A stretch of DNA of 64,000 nucleotides from Lumbricus rubellus (GCA_945859605.1 OX243822.1:3814379-3878378); one strand, 5' to 3'. Shown: positions 21,341 to 32,778, counted from the stretch's first letter. Numbers and translations are program-made. Notes: generated by a model not told the origin, from the sequence alone.

Positions 21341-21594
21341 ATCATGGCCGTAACAGATTTGCTGTGATTGGATAGAGGGAGGGGATGAGAAGGAAAAGGT
21401 GGATGTAGAGGAGCAGGAAGGGGAAGATGATGAGGATCGAAGGAGGAGGAGAAAGAGAGATGAGGAAGTAGTAGACGAAGAGAAGCAGAAGAGAATGGGG
21501 AAGTGAGTAGGAGGAGGAAGGAAGAGATATATGAGGACGAGGAGAAGGAAGGGAGGAGAAAAACAAGAGGATAAGGAAGAAGTGGTGACAGGAC

Positions 21595-21855
21595 AAATAC
21601 CCCCGGACAATTACCCCCCCCCTCCACCCCGAAAATTACCCCTGGACAATTAACCACCCCCAAAATTACCCCTGGACAATTACACCCCCGTTACAATTAC
21701 CCCCGGACAATTACCCCCCCCACCCCAAAAATTACCCCTGGACAATTAACCCCCCCCCCAAAATTACCTCTGGACAATTACACCCCCGTTACAATTACCC
21801 CCGGACAATCACCCCCCCGTGACAATTACCCCCCCCCGTACCAATTAACCCCCGG
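21595..21855 (+). repeat. C-rich minisatellite, CCCCGGACAATTAC unit
   Basis: About 12 diverged units of ATTACCCCCGGACAATTA with C tracts of varying length. Confidence 0.85.
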
Positions 21856-22224
21856 AAGAAGTAGATGTGGAGGAGCAGGAGGAAGATGAGAAGTAGGAGG
21901 GTATGGAGGAGCAGAGGGCAGGCACTTTGGTTTACATGGCATGACATTCGAAATAAGACAAAAGATCATCGCTGTAAAACATGATTTCCTCGTTAGGCTG
22001 TCCGCCCTATAAAATAATAATTCGACCTTGCGGCCTTAGATATATGGAATAAACTGTGAAAAAAAATGGTGGGTGGCGTGAGTTCAATCATAGACAAATT
22101 TCTTTCATTCAGCCGGACAGCAGTGTTCTGCATAATACCTCGAAGGTAGCGATGTCCTAAAGCAGATAGTGCAGTCGAATAAATCGGTTCAGTAATATAT
22201 ACATGTACAGTCTATCGCATTCAC

Positions 22225-22243
22225 GTACACACACACGCACGCA

Positions 22244-22276
<33 letters not shown>

Positions 22277-22285
22277 GCACGCACG

Positions 22286-22316
<31 letters not shown>

Positions 22317-22342
22317 CTATATATATATATATATATATAAAT
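22225..22342 (+). repeat. (CA)n-(CG)n-(CA)n-(TA)n alternating tract
   Basis: About 118 bp of almost uninterrupted alternating purine-pyrimidine: CA, then CGCGCGCG, then CA, then TATA. The following 22345-23290 shows only scattered dispersed-repeat words (ACACCTC near 22433 and 22480). Confidence 0.9.
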
Positions 22343-23298
22343 ATATATACTACATACATATACCCAAACGTTCAAGGTTTTGATGCTAATTTCGTCACTT
22401 ATAATTTTTGTCTTTTCCAAAACTTAGGCCTACACACCTCTGTTTTTTTGTTTTTTCGATATATAAAAAATGTGACAAATGCGTTATACACCTCTTTGAA
22501 GGTTGATACTTGCTTATAAGTATTTGCAATATGCCCATTTCTAGCATTATTTTAGAACCAGTTAGGCTATATAATAATTATTATAAACCTATTATAGGCT
22601 ACTTATGAGTTTAACGACACCTTGCGAGAAGAGAGAGAGAGTGCCATGGTCGACCACATCAATGACACCAGGATGATTGGGGCGTGCTCAAGTCACGTAG
22701 GCATATCTCGCAAAGTTTTATTCATGTCATTTAACGTGACGAGTGCCGTCAGGACGACGTGAGGTTATGTCACGAATTCATTAACCTGTGTGAGCATGCG
22801 TATAATACGTGCACATTCCTCATGTCTAACCTCGGCAAACACAATTGTTTACCATCGTGCTGTATTGTCCCAATATGCAATTGTGTTTGCATAGACGAGA
22901 CTGCCATGGCATACAATGGATTTTTAAAAAAAGGCTAACGACGTGATGTAGGCCTATTTATTTTACAATTCCAGTCTTTAAAGGGCTAATTTCGATCGAA
23001 GTTTTAAGATGTTAGAGAGTCAGTGTGCCTGGGATTGCTTTCTGAAAGAGAAGTAATCGTATTTGGAATAGGATTTTGTCCCACGATAACGATGTAGAGC
23101 TTTTGGAGCACGTAGTCTCTGAACAGTGGGACTTCCTGTCGACTTGTACGAACAGGTAATGCAAATTTCATATAAGTGTTCAGTCGATTAGAAAGCGAGT
23201 TTAAGAAGACTTCGACTTACTAGTCATCGTTCATCATCAGTTTCTGACGCCAGGCATTCATTTGTCAAATTCATTACTCCCATTTAGATTAACCCAAG

Positions 23299-23607
23299 CA
23301 GGGGCGGATACGGAAATTTCCAAAGAGGGGGGGGGGCAAAATTTTCGGTGATCTTTGTTAGAGATATTTGACGACCCTTTTTGAGTAATTTGCCCGAAAT
23401 TTTTTGGAAAATATACCCCACTTTTCCAAAATGATAATCTTTTTCAGTCATCTAGTCCTAGTCTCTTGGAAATTTAATGCAGTCGTATATGCTACGTTTC
23501 TCTCTCGATTTATTCCGCTACATTGATTTTAAACCTTGTTGAAACCAAATGCACTTTTGAAATGGGGGTCCTTGGCCAGATTGCCCCATCCCCTTGATCC
23601 GCCCCTG
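23299..23607. mobile_element. hAT-like MITE, 309 bp
   Basis: Ends CAGGGGCGGAT and ATCCGCCCCTG. The 8-bp flanks are AACCCAAG (23291-23298) and AACTCAAG (23608-23615), one mismatch. Contains a G8-9 tract near the left end and no coding capacity. Confidence 0.85.
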
Positions 23608-24057
23608 AACTCAAGTTATGCTTTGTTCCCATTTAAGTTGTCTACCCAATTACCGATGCCCTGGTCTGCCTTTTTAAATTGTCTTTGAATCTGTTCCGTG
23701 TATAATTTACATAAGCATATTTATGAGTGCATTGACTAGGATTCGGCCAGCTGGCATTCTTCTGGTTATTGTGTCATCGCTTCTAGTTTTTTTGTAGTCT
23801 TTAAGTATTCCTGTCATCTTCCGTAGCCGACTCATTTCTGCAGCACAAAAATTATTATTTTCATTTAGGCCTAGTAACAACTGCATTCTTATCCATTTTG
23901 CAAAGTCCACTTACTCCTGAGTGATCTGATCAACCTTGGCACGACGTGCTCTATTATGTCAATGTCTAAACTAATTTTAAAGGTGTCCATTGACGTCACG
24001 TGTATTTTCATGATATTCAGTCAAATAAAATTCTTGTGGTGTATTTCACGGGGATAG

Positions 24058-24366
24058 CAGCAATAGCAGAAGCAGTAGCAGTAGAAGTAGCTGCAACAGC
24101 AGCAGCAGCAGAAGCAGCAGCATCAGCAGCAGTAGTAGTAGTAGTAGTAGTTGTTGTAGTAGTTGTTGTAGTAGTAGTGGCAGTAGTGGTAGTGGTGGTG
24201 GTGGTGGTGGTGGTGGTGGTGGTGGTGGTGGTGGTGGTGGTGGTAGTGGAAGTGGTAGTTCTGGTGGTGGAGGTGGTGGTTGTGGTGGTGGTGGTGGTGG
24301 TGGTGGTGGTGGTGGTGGTGGTGGTGGTTGTGGTGGTGGTGGTGGTGGTGGTGGTGGTGGTGGTTG
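24058..24366 (+). repeat. AGC/AGT then (GGT)n trinucleotide array
   Basis: CAG-type triplets grade into AGT and then a nearly pure 180-bp (GGT)n. The following GAGCTACCACT marks the start of a dispersed repeat that also follows the next GGT arrays at 25618 and 28075. Confidence 0.92.
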
Positions 24367-24394
24367 GTGAGCTACCACTATAATGTCTCTGTGT

Positions 24395-25256
24395 CGTAAC
24401 AAATAAACCGACTTCTGGCGCCCTTTCTTTCTCCGCGCTTTTTTCGCACCATGAACAGTGGGTGATTTTTAGGAATTAATTCAATTATTTGTTGTGCAAT
24501 TATTGGAAGCTGCTACCAATCATTTAAGAAATTTGGACGAGTCGCGGTATTATATAGCATTGATTCAATCAATGTTAGAGGTGTGTAAGTAAAGTGCTTT
24601 TTAAAAGATTTATTGAATTGTGTTTCATAGTGACTTGGGTAAATTGCTCGAACGGCCTTTCTATATAATTAATTAAATCAATCTAAAAGGTGTGTAATGA
24701 CAGGTCAATAGTTTACCAAGAGTTTAATGACATTTTGAGCTCATGACTCCCTGTAATTGGTGTTCTCAGGGATCAGTATCATTCGTTCAATATCATACGA
24801 CATCCAGTAGAGCTAACCTTAGTAACTTCCTCTGTTTACATCTCAATGGCCAACATGCAAGGCGAGACAATCCCTTGCTAACCCTGTCAACACTACGTCC
24901 ATGATACGTCACATTCCAGTGCACAGCACGAAATTCAAATTGCACTTAGACAATGTTCAGGGCAACATTTACAAGTTGCTTTTTATTGTCAGGTCTTGAA
25001 CAACCCTGTCAAGCTGTAATAAAGCAACCTCACCTGGATTTAAGTAATCTCTGTTACCGTCGAGCTATGGTGTTGCCAGGCCTAAGATTGGATGAGAGAT
25101 GAGAGAGAAAGAGAAACAATAATTTTACACAAATCAAAATGCCAGTTCTATCTAGGACCTCTAATTGAGTTATAAAAGCGGCCGTGGCAATTAAAAGATG
25201 CCGTACAATTTTATTGGCGCTAATAATAGACAGCGGTTGAGATAAGACACCTTTAA
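24395..25256 (+). repeat. Dispersed family A, uninterrupted copy
   Basis: Starts near TCGTAACAAATAAACCGACT, contains TTTTTCGCACCATGAACAGT, two AGGTGTG boundaries (24590, 24690) and ends at AGACACCTTTAAAATTGAGT. Homologous, in the same order, to 25735-27790 and 56252-57580. It serves as the reference without insertion. Confidence 0.8.
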
Positions 25257-25514
25257 AATTGAGTATCGGACACAATATTTATAATTCTAAACCAAAGCAG
25301 AGAACTTTTAAGGTATCCTTATACATGTAAATCTTATTTACGACACTGTCCATTCAACTACTGTGACCATGGCTCGCACAAAGTTATAATCTAGAGTTCT
25401 AGACGTTTCTGGGGTAGGGCAAAATAATATCCCCAGGAACGAAATAATACCCAGAAAGCTGAAGAGCTGATTTTCAGCTCCTTACATGCAAGGCAAAGAG
25501 TTATCCGATGGTGG

Positions 25515-25517
25515 CGG

Positions 25518-25566
<49 letters not shown>

Positions 25567-25618
25567 GGTGGTGGTGGTGGTGGTGGTGGTGGTGGTGGTG
25601 GTGGTGGTGGTGGTGGAG
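25515..25618 (+). repeat. (GTT)n-(GGT)n array
   Basis: GTT triplets followed by pure GGT, upstream of a second copy of family A. Confidence 0.93.
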
Positions 25619-25734
25619 GTATGGTAGTAGAAATTGTTTTGCTACTCCTGTTGTTATTGCTGTTGTTGCTGCTGTTACTGACGTAGGCCTAATAAGTAGG
25701 GTGGTGGTGAGCTACCACTTTAATGTTTCTGTGT

Positions 25735-27790
25735 CGTAACAAAAGTCGACTTCTCCCCCCCCCCCATTCTTTCTCCGAGCTTAGGACACGCTCTATTTTC
25801 GCACCATGAACAGTTGGTGATTTTTAGGAATTAATTCAATTATTGGTTGTGCAATTGTTGGGTTATGCTGCCATGCATTTGAACAATTGTGACGAGTCGC
25901 ACTTATATATAGCATTGATTGAATCAATGTTAGAGGTGTGTAGATAAAGTGATTTTTTAAAGATTTGTTGAGTTGTTTTTCAAAAGTGACTTGGGTTTTT
26001 CGCTCGAACAGCATTTCTATAGAATTGATGAATTCAATCTTAAAGGTGTGTAAAGACAGGATGATAGTTTATCAAAAGTCTAATGACATTTTGAGCTCAT
26101 GACTCCCTCTTGGTGTTCACAGAGATCAGTATCATTCGTTCAATATCATACGACATCCAGTAGAGCTAACCCTACTAATTTCCCCTGTTTACATCTCAAT
26201 GGGCAACATGCAGGCGAGACCATCTCTTGCTAACGCTGTTATCACTACTGCCATGATACGTCACATTGCAGCGCACAGCAAAAAATTCAAATTACCCTTA
26301 GACAATATTGTTCATGGCAACATTAAATTTTATCAGTTGCTTTTTAGTGTCAGGTCTTGAACAACTGTAATAAAACACCCTTTTTAATGTCAGGCTTTTT
26401 TAAAATACTCTCATCAGGATTTAAGTAATTTCTGTTACCGTCGAGCTATAGTGTTTCCAAGAATAAGATTAGATAAGGGGGAGGAGAAAGAGTATGTATA
26501 CCCGAGCCAAAATTCCAGCTGAATTTAGGACCTCTAATTGAGCTATTGAAGAAAGCTTATAATAATAGAAGGCTGATCATGACGATCGCTAGAGTTCAAC
26601 GAACTGAAAGCACAACGTGACAAGTGCAATTGAACTATAAAAGCGGCCGTGGCAATTAACCCTCGGGCTACCAGAGGGGGGTTGTAACCACCCCCCTAGG
26701 TTTTTCCCAAATCAAACTTTTTTCGTTAGGAATAAAATTTTGACGTTTTAGGTAGCTATAGAGGATTCATTTGCACACATTTTGAGCTAAAATGTGTGAT
26801 GATATACCATACCATTCAAAAGTTATACCCGATATACCCGAGGCACCAGGGGGGGTGGATACCACCCTCCTTAGATTATCGGCTGTATCTTATCCGTCCT
26901 TTGACATGAAGAGACACCAATTACACCATTCTGTAGAGGGAATGTGGGGCTACATTTCCATGCTCAGTGAGTTGTCTTTGGACAACCGGAAGTGCTCAAA
27001 ATAAATTAAAATATAAATAAAGGTGTTTTATTTTCATAAAATTTTCATGTTTTTCCTATTAAAAATTATTCATAATTAATTTTTTAAGAGAAATAAATTA
27101 TGTCATTCTATAGAGGGCATTTAGGGCTATTTTGTGATACCAATTAATTTGACATTTGATGACCGGAAGTGCTCAAAATAAATTTAAATGTGTGAAAATG
27201 TTGGGGTTTTTTTACAAACGCAAACCGATAAGTCTGCGTAAGCGTTTTTCAGCATGTTTTTTCTCTTTTTATTGTAACTAAAACTAACTTATTACTAGTT
27301 TTTATAGTTGAATATTGGACTTTATTATATGTAAACTATTTTTAATTAAATATATTATGTTAAAAACACACAGAATCTAATATTTTGCTTAGCGAAAGTA
27401 TACATTTTGTGGAATCGACGGGTGCCTACGGTAAAAAATTCATAACTTCGGGGTGCTTTCATATATTTTAAACCTAAATATACCATTTTGTGCAGAAATG
27501 AATGCTGAATCCATAGGTGTATTACAAGTTATGATATCTCAAACCAAACCCAAAATCCAGGGGGGGGGTGGTAACCACCCCCCCTTGGTAGTCAGTGTTA
27601 CAAAAATAGCGTGGTAGCCTGAGGGTTAAAAGATCTTTCTTCTTTCTTCTCTTCCGTCATTGGTATGACGATGAGGCCTTTACGAAATTTCTCCAAACTT
27701 CTCTGTTCCTGATTGTTTCAATTAAAAGATATCGTCATACTAATATTGATGCTAAAAATAGACAGCGCATTCTTCAGATAAGATACCTTT
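25735..27790 (+). repeat. Dispersed family A, copy split by a piggyBac-like MITE
   Basis: Same order of blocks as 24395-25256. It is interrupted at the TTAA within GGCAATTAA, which is intact in the first copy at 25189-25197, and resumes at 27630. The second flank ends at AGATACCTTTTAAACTTGAG (27780). Confidence 0.78.
26660..27625. mobile_element. piggyBac-like MITE, 966 bp
   Basis: Ends CCCTCGGGCTACCA and TGGTAGCCTGAGGG, flanked by TTAA (26656-26659 and 27626-27629). Near each end a G-tract/C-tract palindrome (GGGGGGTTGTAACCACCCCC and a longer version near 27561) forms a strong hairpin. A third such palindrome lies near 26850. The 70-codon frame inside matches nothing I know. Confidence 0.85.
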
Positions 27791-28029
27791 TAAACTTGAG
27801 TACACTACACAATATTTAATTTGAAACTAAAACATACGACGTATTATTATAGCCAATAACCATATCATATTCATTATCATAGTGTCCGTTCAACTAACCG
27901 TGACAATGCGCGCACAAAGTTTTTATCTAGACGTCCCCGGAAAGGAAGGGCAAGTTTTACCAGGGGTCGACATATCCCCCATAAAGTTGAAGAGCTGCTT
28001 TTCTGCTCCTTACATGTAAAGCAAAAAGT

Positions 28030-28130
28030 TATCCGATGGCGGCGGCGGTGGTGGTGATGACGGTGGTAATACTAATTGTTTTCCTGCTGCTGCTGTTGTT
28101 GTTGTTGTTGTTGTTGCTGCTGCTGTTAAT
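28030..28130 (+). repeat. GCG/GGT and (TGC/TGT)n trinucleotide array
   Basis: Start of a third diverged family A module, preceded by GTTATCCGATGG as at 25500. The LTR element has inserted shortly downstream. Confidence 0.8.
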
Positions 28131-28296
28131 TGTTGTTTTTGTAATGAGTGTAATGAGTATATTATGTATATATACGGTGGTAGTGGTGAACTAGGCCTAC
28201 CACTTTTATGATTTTGTGTTTTAATAAATAAGCTGACTAGCATCACCCCACCCCGTCGTCGGGCTTAGGACTGGCACTGTGTCAGGCAATAAGCAC

Positions 28297-29460
28297 TGTA
28301 ACGATATCCTTGGTCCCACCCATACGTTCTTACTTTGATATATATATTGTTGATTAGTAATTACATGTGTTAAGTTAGGGAGAGGCCTTAGTTAATGATT
28401 AGCTTATAATTCGAGCGAGAATTATTACATTGTTCTGTTTAATTAATCAACCAGTGCTATAACCAGTGCTTAGGGGCAAAATATATTAAATTAGTGGAAA
28501 GCATTGCGGAATATTACAACGATCGGCGATCGGCGTTGGTTACATATGGAAAGCTGGGATCAGGGTCGTCTGCTGCGCATGCGCACGAGGGGGGCTGGAT
28601 CTGGATGAGAGACGAGGTGGAATGGCCGTCTAATGAGGATTGTTGGTGGTTGATTGGCGATGAGTATTCGCTAGATGTTGTTAGACGATTTCGTGACATT
28701 TGTTTGATCGGATATTAAAGCAACGGAGCCGGTAGTTTAGTGTCCTAAAGTATGGACAAGAAATCTGGAAGTTCGTAAAACGTGAGAGATTGTTATAGCG
28801 GATTACTAACAAGTAATTGACGTTGAAATTCTACCTTCATTGGATTTCGTAGAACTCCGGCGTTACTTCTCGCAACATTGAGAAGTGACAGTGAAACTAT
28901 AAAAGATATATCGATCGGTAATTGAACGGTAAATACGAAAAGGAATAAATAGTCTTCAATTCGTAGACAGCTACATCGAAGAATAATTACCTACGAGCAG
29001 AAAAACACGGTGAAGCGCATCGACGATGAAACTGAAAAGAGTCATCTACAACCATTGGTAACGGCGCTTGGAGAAAAGACGAGAAGCATTGGCCGTATCG
29101 ATCTAAAGCTTCAGCCAATAACATACAACGCGGGAGGGTAATTATAATAGGAATAATCCTCAAAATTATTTTATTCAGCACTGGTTTAAGTAAATAAGTT
29201 GACTTGTATTTAAACTGACATTTCCACGACCCTAGACATAGAATTCATTAACTATATATGTTGATATATTAATATTCATGATTCAAATATTATTTTTATA
29301 TAAAACATTGTCTTGTTGATTGGCTGACATTTAGAGCATTGACCCACATTGCGACAAATTACCAGATAGTATGCAAATTGGTAACCTGATTTCAGATTCG
29401 AAATCTGGGAATAGTTTCCATTAATTAGCGAGCCATAGGGTGGTATCTACTCCCGTTACA
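28297..29460 (+). repeat. 5' long terminal repeat
   Basis: Starts TGTAACGATATCC and ends TCCCGTTACA. It contains AT-rich promoter-like sequence near 28480 (AAATATATTAAATTAG), a GCGCATGCGC palindrome at 28575-28584, and an AATAAA at about 28944. A 74-codon frame (28494-28718) survives in both LTRs but has no recognised function. Confidence 0.95.
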
Positions 29461-29464
29461 AAAC

Positions 29465-29482
29465 TGGGGGCATCGTCCGAAG
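29465..29482 (+). promoter_or_regulatory. Primer-binding site, tRNA-Pro-like
   Basis: TGGGGGCATCGTCCG begins 4 bases after the LTR. From memory, the proline-tRNA site used by some retroviruses is TGGGGGCTCGTCCG. This copy would differ by one inserted A and by the bases that follow. Other primer tRNAs are possible. Confidence 0.6.
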
Positions 29483-29762
29483 GATCTAGAACAATTTTAG
29501 GGTGTTAATCTAAAAGATTTAAGAGCTATTATATTGTGAAGTTTAATTACGATAGCAATTAATTCACTTACGTGCATCGGCGTTCAGCGTGCTGTTTGAA
29601 TACTAATTAGGCGTGACGTCGTTTTGATTTGAGTACACTGACTGTTATTGGTTGATAAAGAGGTCAGGTCTAAGGTAAAAGTCATTTACCGCCGAAACTT
29701 AAATAGTGTCTTAGAAATTGTTATAGCGCCAATCAGCCTATAAAATAATTGGACTTTTGAGA

Positions 29763-32381
29763 ATGGCCGCAGAATATTCGAAGTGGGTTAAGGTTGGATC
29801 AGATCTTGGTTATGAAGGGCAAGAACTTAGAGAGTTTGTCAGTGAGAGGCAAGCAGAAAATAAGGCCTTGAAACAAGCAGAATTACTAGCTGATTACGAG
29901 AAAGAAAAGTTAATTTCCGAACGCGAACGAGAACGAAGACAGGAAGAAATAGCTGAAAGGATACGTAATGAACAACGAGAAGACAAAAGGATTTCTGAAG
30001 AACGAGAAGAGAAGAGGATTTCTGGAGAACGAGAGGAGAAGAGGATTTCTGAAGAACGAGAGGAGAAGAGAATTTCTGAAGAACGGGAACGAGAAGCCAA
30101 TCTGAAACGGATTGAACTAGACAATCAGAAAGTGATTAAACTCAAAGAACTTGAAATAAGAATGGAACAAGATAGGCGACAAGGCGATAGGAACGATCGG
30201 ATTGGAAATGGTTATAGTACGGAGATCAATGGACAGAGTAATAATGCTAAAAATGTGAAGATGCCTGTATTTAGGGAAGACAGAGATTGTCTCGATGCCT
30301 ATCTATTACGGTTTGAGAGAACTTGCATGGCATATGAGGTTCCAGAGAGAATGTGGGCATTAACCCTAGTGAAATCCTTAGACGGAAAAGCATTGCAAGT
30401 TTTTGAGAGGCTTGAAGTAGAACAAGCACAAGACTACAAGAAATTGAAGGAAGAGCTGTTGAAACGATTCCAGCTGACAGAAAATGGTTACAGAAAGAAG
30501 TTTCGATCGTCTAAGCGCGATACGGATGAAACCGTGATTCAGTATGTTGAAAGGTTGAGAAGGTATCTGAGGCAATGGTTGGCAATGGCGGGATTCAAAA
30601 ATGACTACAAAGGACTGGAAACACTGGTGTTGCGTGACCAGTTTTTAGTGACTTGTGATGACGAAATGAAGTGTTTTCTCAAAGAGAAGGGGAAGTTAGA
30701 ATTAGAAACACTGCTGGAACAAGCACAGAATTATGTTGAAGCTACAGAAATTAGCGAGAAGTGGTCAGTCAGTCATGAGAAAAGAGACACTGAACCTGAT
30801 GGTCGATCTAGAGAGTTCACAAGAAATAGGTCTAATGGTGAAAGTCGAAGTAGTAGTCTCGGACGGAACAGGGTCAAGGAACAGGACAGCTACAAGGATA
30901 AGGGTCGGTTCAATGATGAATGGGATTTCAGGAACAGTAAACGGAGTGAAGCTGGTGGAGAAAATCGAAGAGGAGGTTGCTTTAAGTGTGGATCTTCTTT
31001 TCACTATTCAGCCAAATGCGATAAAATTGGACAGGGCGCAAGGTCACATACTGTCGCCACCATGCAATGTGTTGAAGATAGAGGAGAGGAAGATGTGGAA
31101 CATGAAGTCACCATATCTTGCTTTGTAGCTGAAGGAGAGGAAGGTCTGAGTGCCTATACGAATTCAGTGTTAGTAAACGGGGAGAAGGTGAACGCATTAC
31201 ATGATTCAGGCGCCACATGTGTTGCTATCAGGAAAGGTTTGGAGAAACCTTACCAATATACCGGACGCAAAATGGTTTGCAGATTTGCTAATGGAACCAA
31301 AGAAAAATATCCAACCGCTCTAATTGACATTAAGAGTGAAGAATTTGAAGGGAAAGCAGAGGCTTTAGTGATAGAGAACTTGGTCAAGGAACTAATAATA
31401 AATCCAGGTTTATACGAGGGGAAACCAATAAGAATTGAGTATATAAATAAATCCAGGGTCAAGGACGTTGGAGTGAACACCTATGAGAGTGATGTCACGA
31501 GGGGTGGAGCTAGCAAGGAGTTAGCTATTGATGACGTCAGGAGGACGGACAAGAAAAGAGTAACCTTTGAGGGAATACATCCGCTGGTAGACAACCGCGA
31601 TGTTATTCAGAATAAAAATGGCTATGCTAAGAATAGATATAAAGTGATCGAAAAGCCGGTGGGAAGGAAATTAACGGGTGACTGCATGAGGCGAAAGTAT
31701 GATCCGAGAGTTCAGCGAGTCGAGGAAGATGGCGGATCGAGACAAAGGGTCGTCGAGAGAAACAATAATACAGTGAAGACGTGTAATACAAAGCGACGCT
31801 TTGGTGAGTTCAGTTTCAAAAATACACAGGTGAATAAGAGTTGTCAAGGAAAGGCAAGGTGTAAGGCAGTTAATTGGAATTGGCGTGAACCGCGGTGTAA
31901 GAATTATGGACAGCGTAAGGCGGAATCGGTTGAAGCCAGAGGTAGTCATTGTGACAGGAAAGACTGGGAAAATAAAAGGACAGATTATGTAACCCGAGTA
32001 TTCAACAGGAAAGACGCAGGCCAGGGTAGATCATGTGAAATGAGGAAATGGAAACAGTCAGACAGAATGCAGAGAGAGTTCTGGGAAGATAAGTGCAGAG
32101 GAAGTTATGGAAATGGAAACTGGGGTGCAGGAAATGATGTGAACAAGAAGGAAAATTGGTCATGGAATGACAGAGGATGGTCATACCCTAACAATAAAGA
32201 GGATAAATGGAGAAGTGGCAGAGACTACAGTGGAGAAGTTGAAACATTAGAAGGTGTTAAGTGGAATTCTTATGGAGATACAGATGCACGGAGTTTTGGA
32301 AAGAAGCACATGGGCGAACTAGAAACACAAAAGGGCATGACGTTGAAATTTATACAAGAAGGTGAAGAGAGATACATGTAG
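29763..32381 (+). CDS. Retrotransposon Gag-protease polyprotein, 872 aa
   Basis: Gag packages element RNA into cytoplasmic particles and the protease matures it. The ATG at 29763 is taken because the frame immediately upstream lacks an ATG. Residues about 35-135 are a highly charged coiled coil with four tandem copies of an EEREEKRIS-like 9-mer. About 165-325 is a retrotransposon gag capsid domain (YLLRFERTCMAYEVPE, then WALTLVKSLDGKAL). About 410-425 is a CCHC zinc knuckle, CFKCGSSFHYSAKC. About 480-490 is the protease active site in NALHDSGATCV. The last 300 residues are basic and rich in Trp, Arg, Asn and Gly (FWEDKCRGSYGNGNWGAG) and match nothing I recognise; an ordinary element would have reverse transcriptase here. 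The frame is intact, unlike the pol remnant downstream. Confidence 0.9.
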   Translation: MAAEYSKWVKVGSDLGYEGQELREFVSERQAENKALKQAELLADYEKEKLISERERERRQEEIAERIRNEQREDKRISEEREEKRISGEREEKRISEEREEKRISEEREREANLKRIELDNQKVIKLKELEIRMEQDRRQGDRNDRIGNGYSTEINGQSNNAKNVKMPVFREDRDCLDAYLLRFERTCMAYEVPERMWALTLVKSLDGKALQVFERLEVEQAQDYKKLKEELLKRFQLTENGYRKKFRSSKRDTDETVIQYVERLRRYLRQWLAMAGFKNDYKGLETLVLRDQFLVTCDDEMKCFLKEKGKLELETLLEQAQNYVEATEISEKWSVSHEKRDTEPDGRSREFTRNRSNGESRSSSLGRNRVKEQDSYKDKGRFNDEWDFRNSKRSEAGGENRRGGCFKCGSSFHYSAKCDKIGQGARSHTVATMQCVEDRGEEDVEHEVTISCFVAEGEEGLSAYTNSVLVNGEKVNALHDSGATCVAIRKGLEKPYQYTGRKMVCRFANGTKEKYPTALIDIKSEEFEGKAEALVIENLVKELIINPGLYEGKPIRIEYINKSRVKDVGVNTYESDVTRGGASKELAIDDVRRTDKKRVTFEGIHPLVDNRDVIQNKNGYAKNRYKVIEKPVGRKLTGDCMRRKYDPRVQRVEEDGGSRQRVVERNNNTVKTCNTKRRFGEFSFKNTQVNKSCQGKARCKAVNWNWREPRCKNYGQRKAESVEARGSHCDRKDWENKRTDYVTRVFNRKDAGQGRSCEMRKWKQSDRMQREFWEDKCRGSYGNGNWGAGNDVNKKENWSWNDRGWSYPNNKEDKWRSGRDYSGEVETLEGVKWNSYGDTDARSFGKKHMGELETQKGMTLKFIQEGEERYM

Positions 32382-32778
32382 CATGTCAGACATGAACAGG
32401 TTAGACTGTCATTACATGAGGAGAAGTGATGCAAATAGAAATTTACAGTAGCTTGTGGAGAATACTTAATTAAGGAATAAATGTAAATAGAATTAGGTGA
32501 GATTAATTAGAATACAGTGTCTGAGTGTGATGTTAAGATAAGTCACTTAGATAAATAGGAAAACAGTTAAGCAATGAGAAATAGTTAAATAAGAAGAAAT
32601 AATAGGTCAATTGAGCAAAATACGAGATATTAAAAGTACCAAGGTAGGTGGCAAGTTACTATTGCTGCTACATGGATGGAATAACCAGATGGATAAATTC
32701 CGTGCGTTAAGATGGTGACATATATACATAATAAGAAAACTTTAAGTTAATTATAAGAGAGTTAGGATAGCAGGTTGA
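32382..32778 (+). other. Non-coding spacer between gag and the pol remnant
   Basis: AT-rich (many AATTAG and AATAAG words) with no coding content. It occupies the place where reverse transcriptase would lie. Confidence 0.75.
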
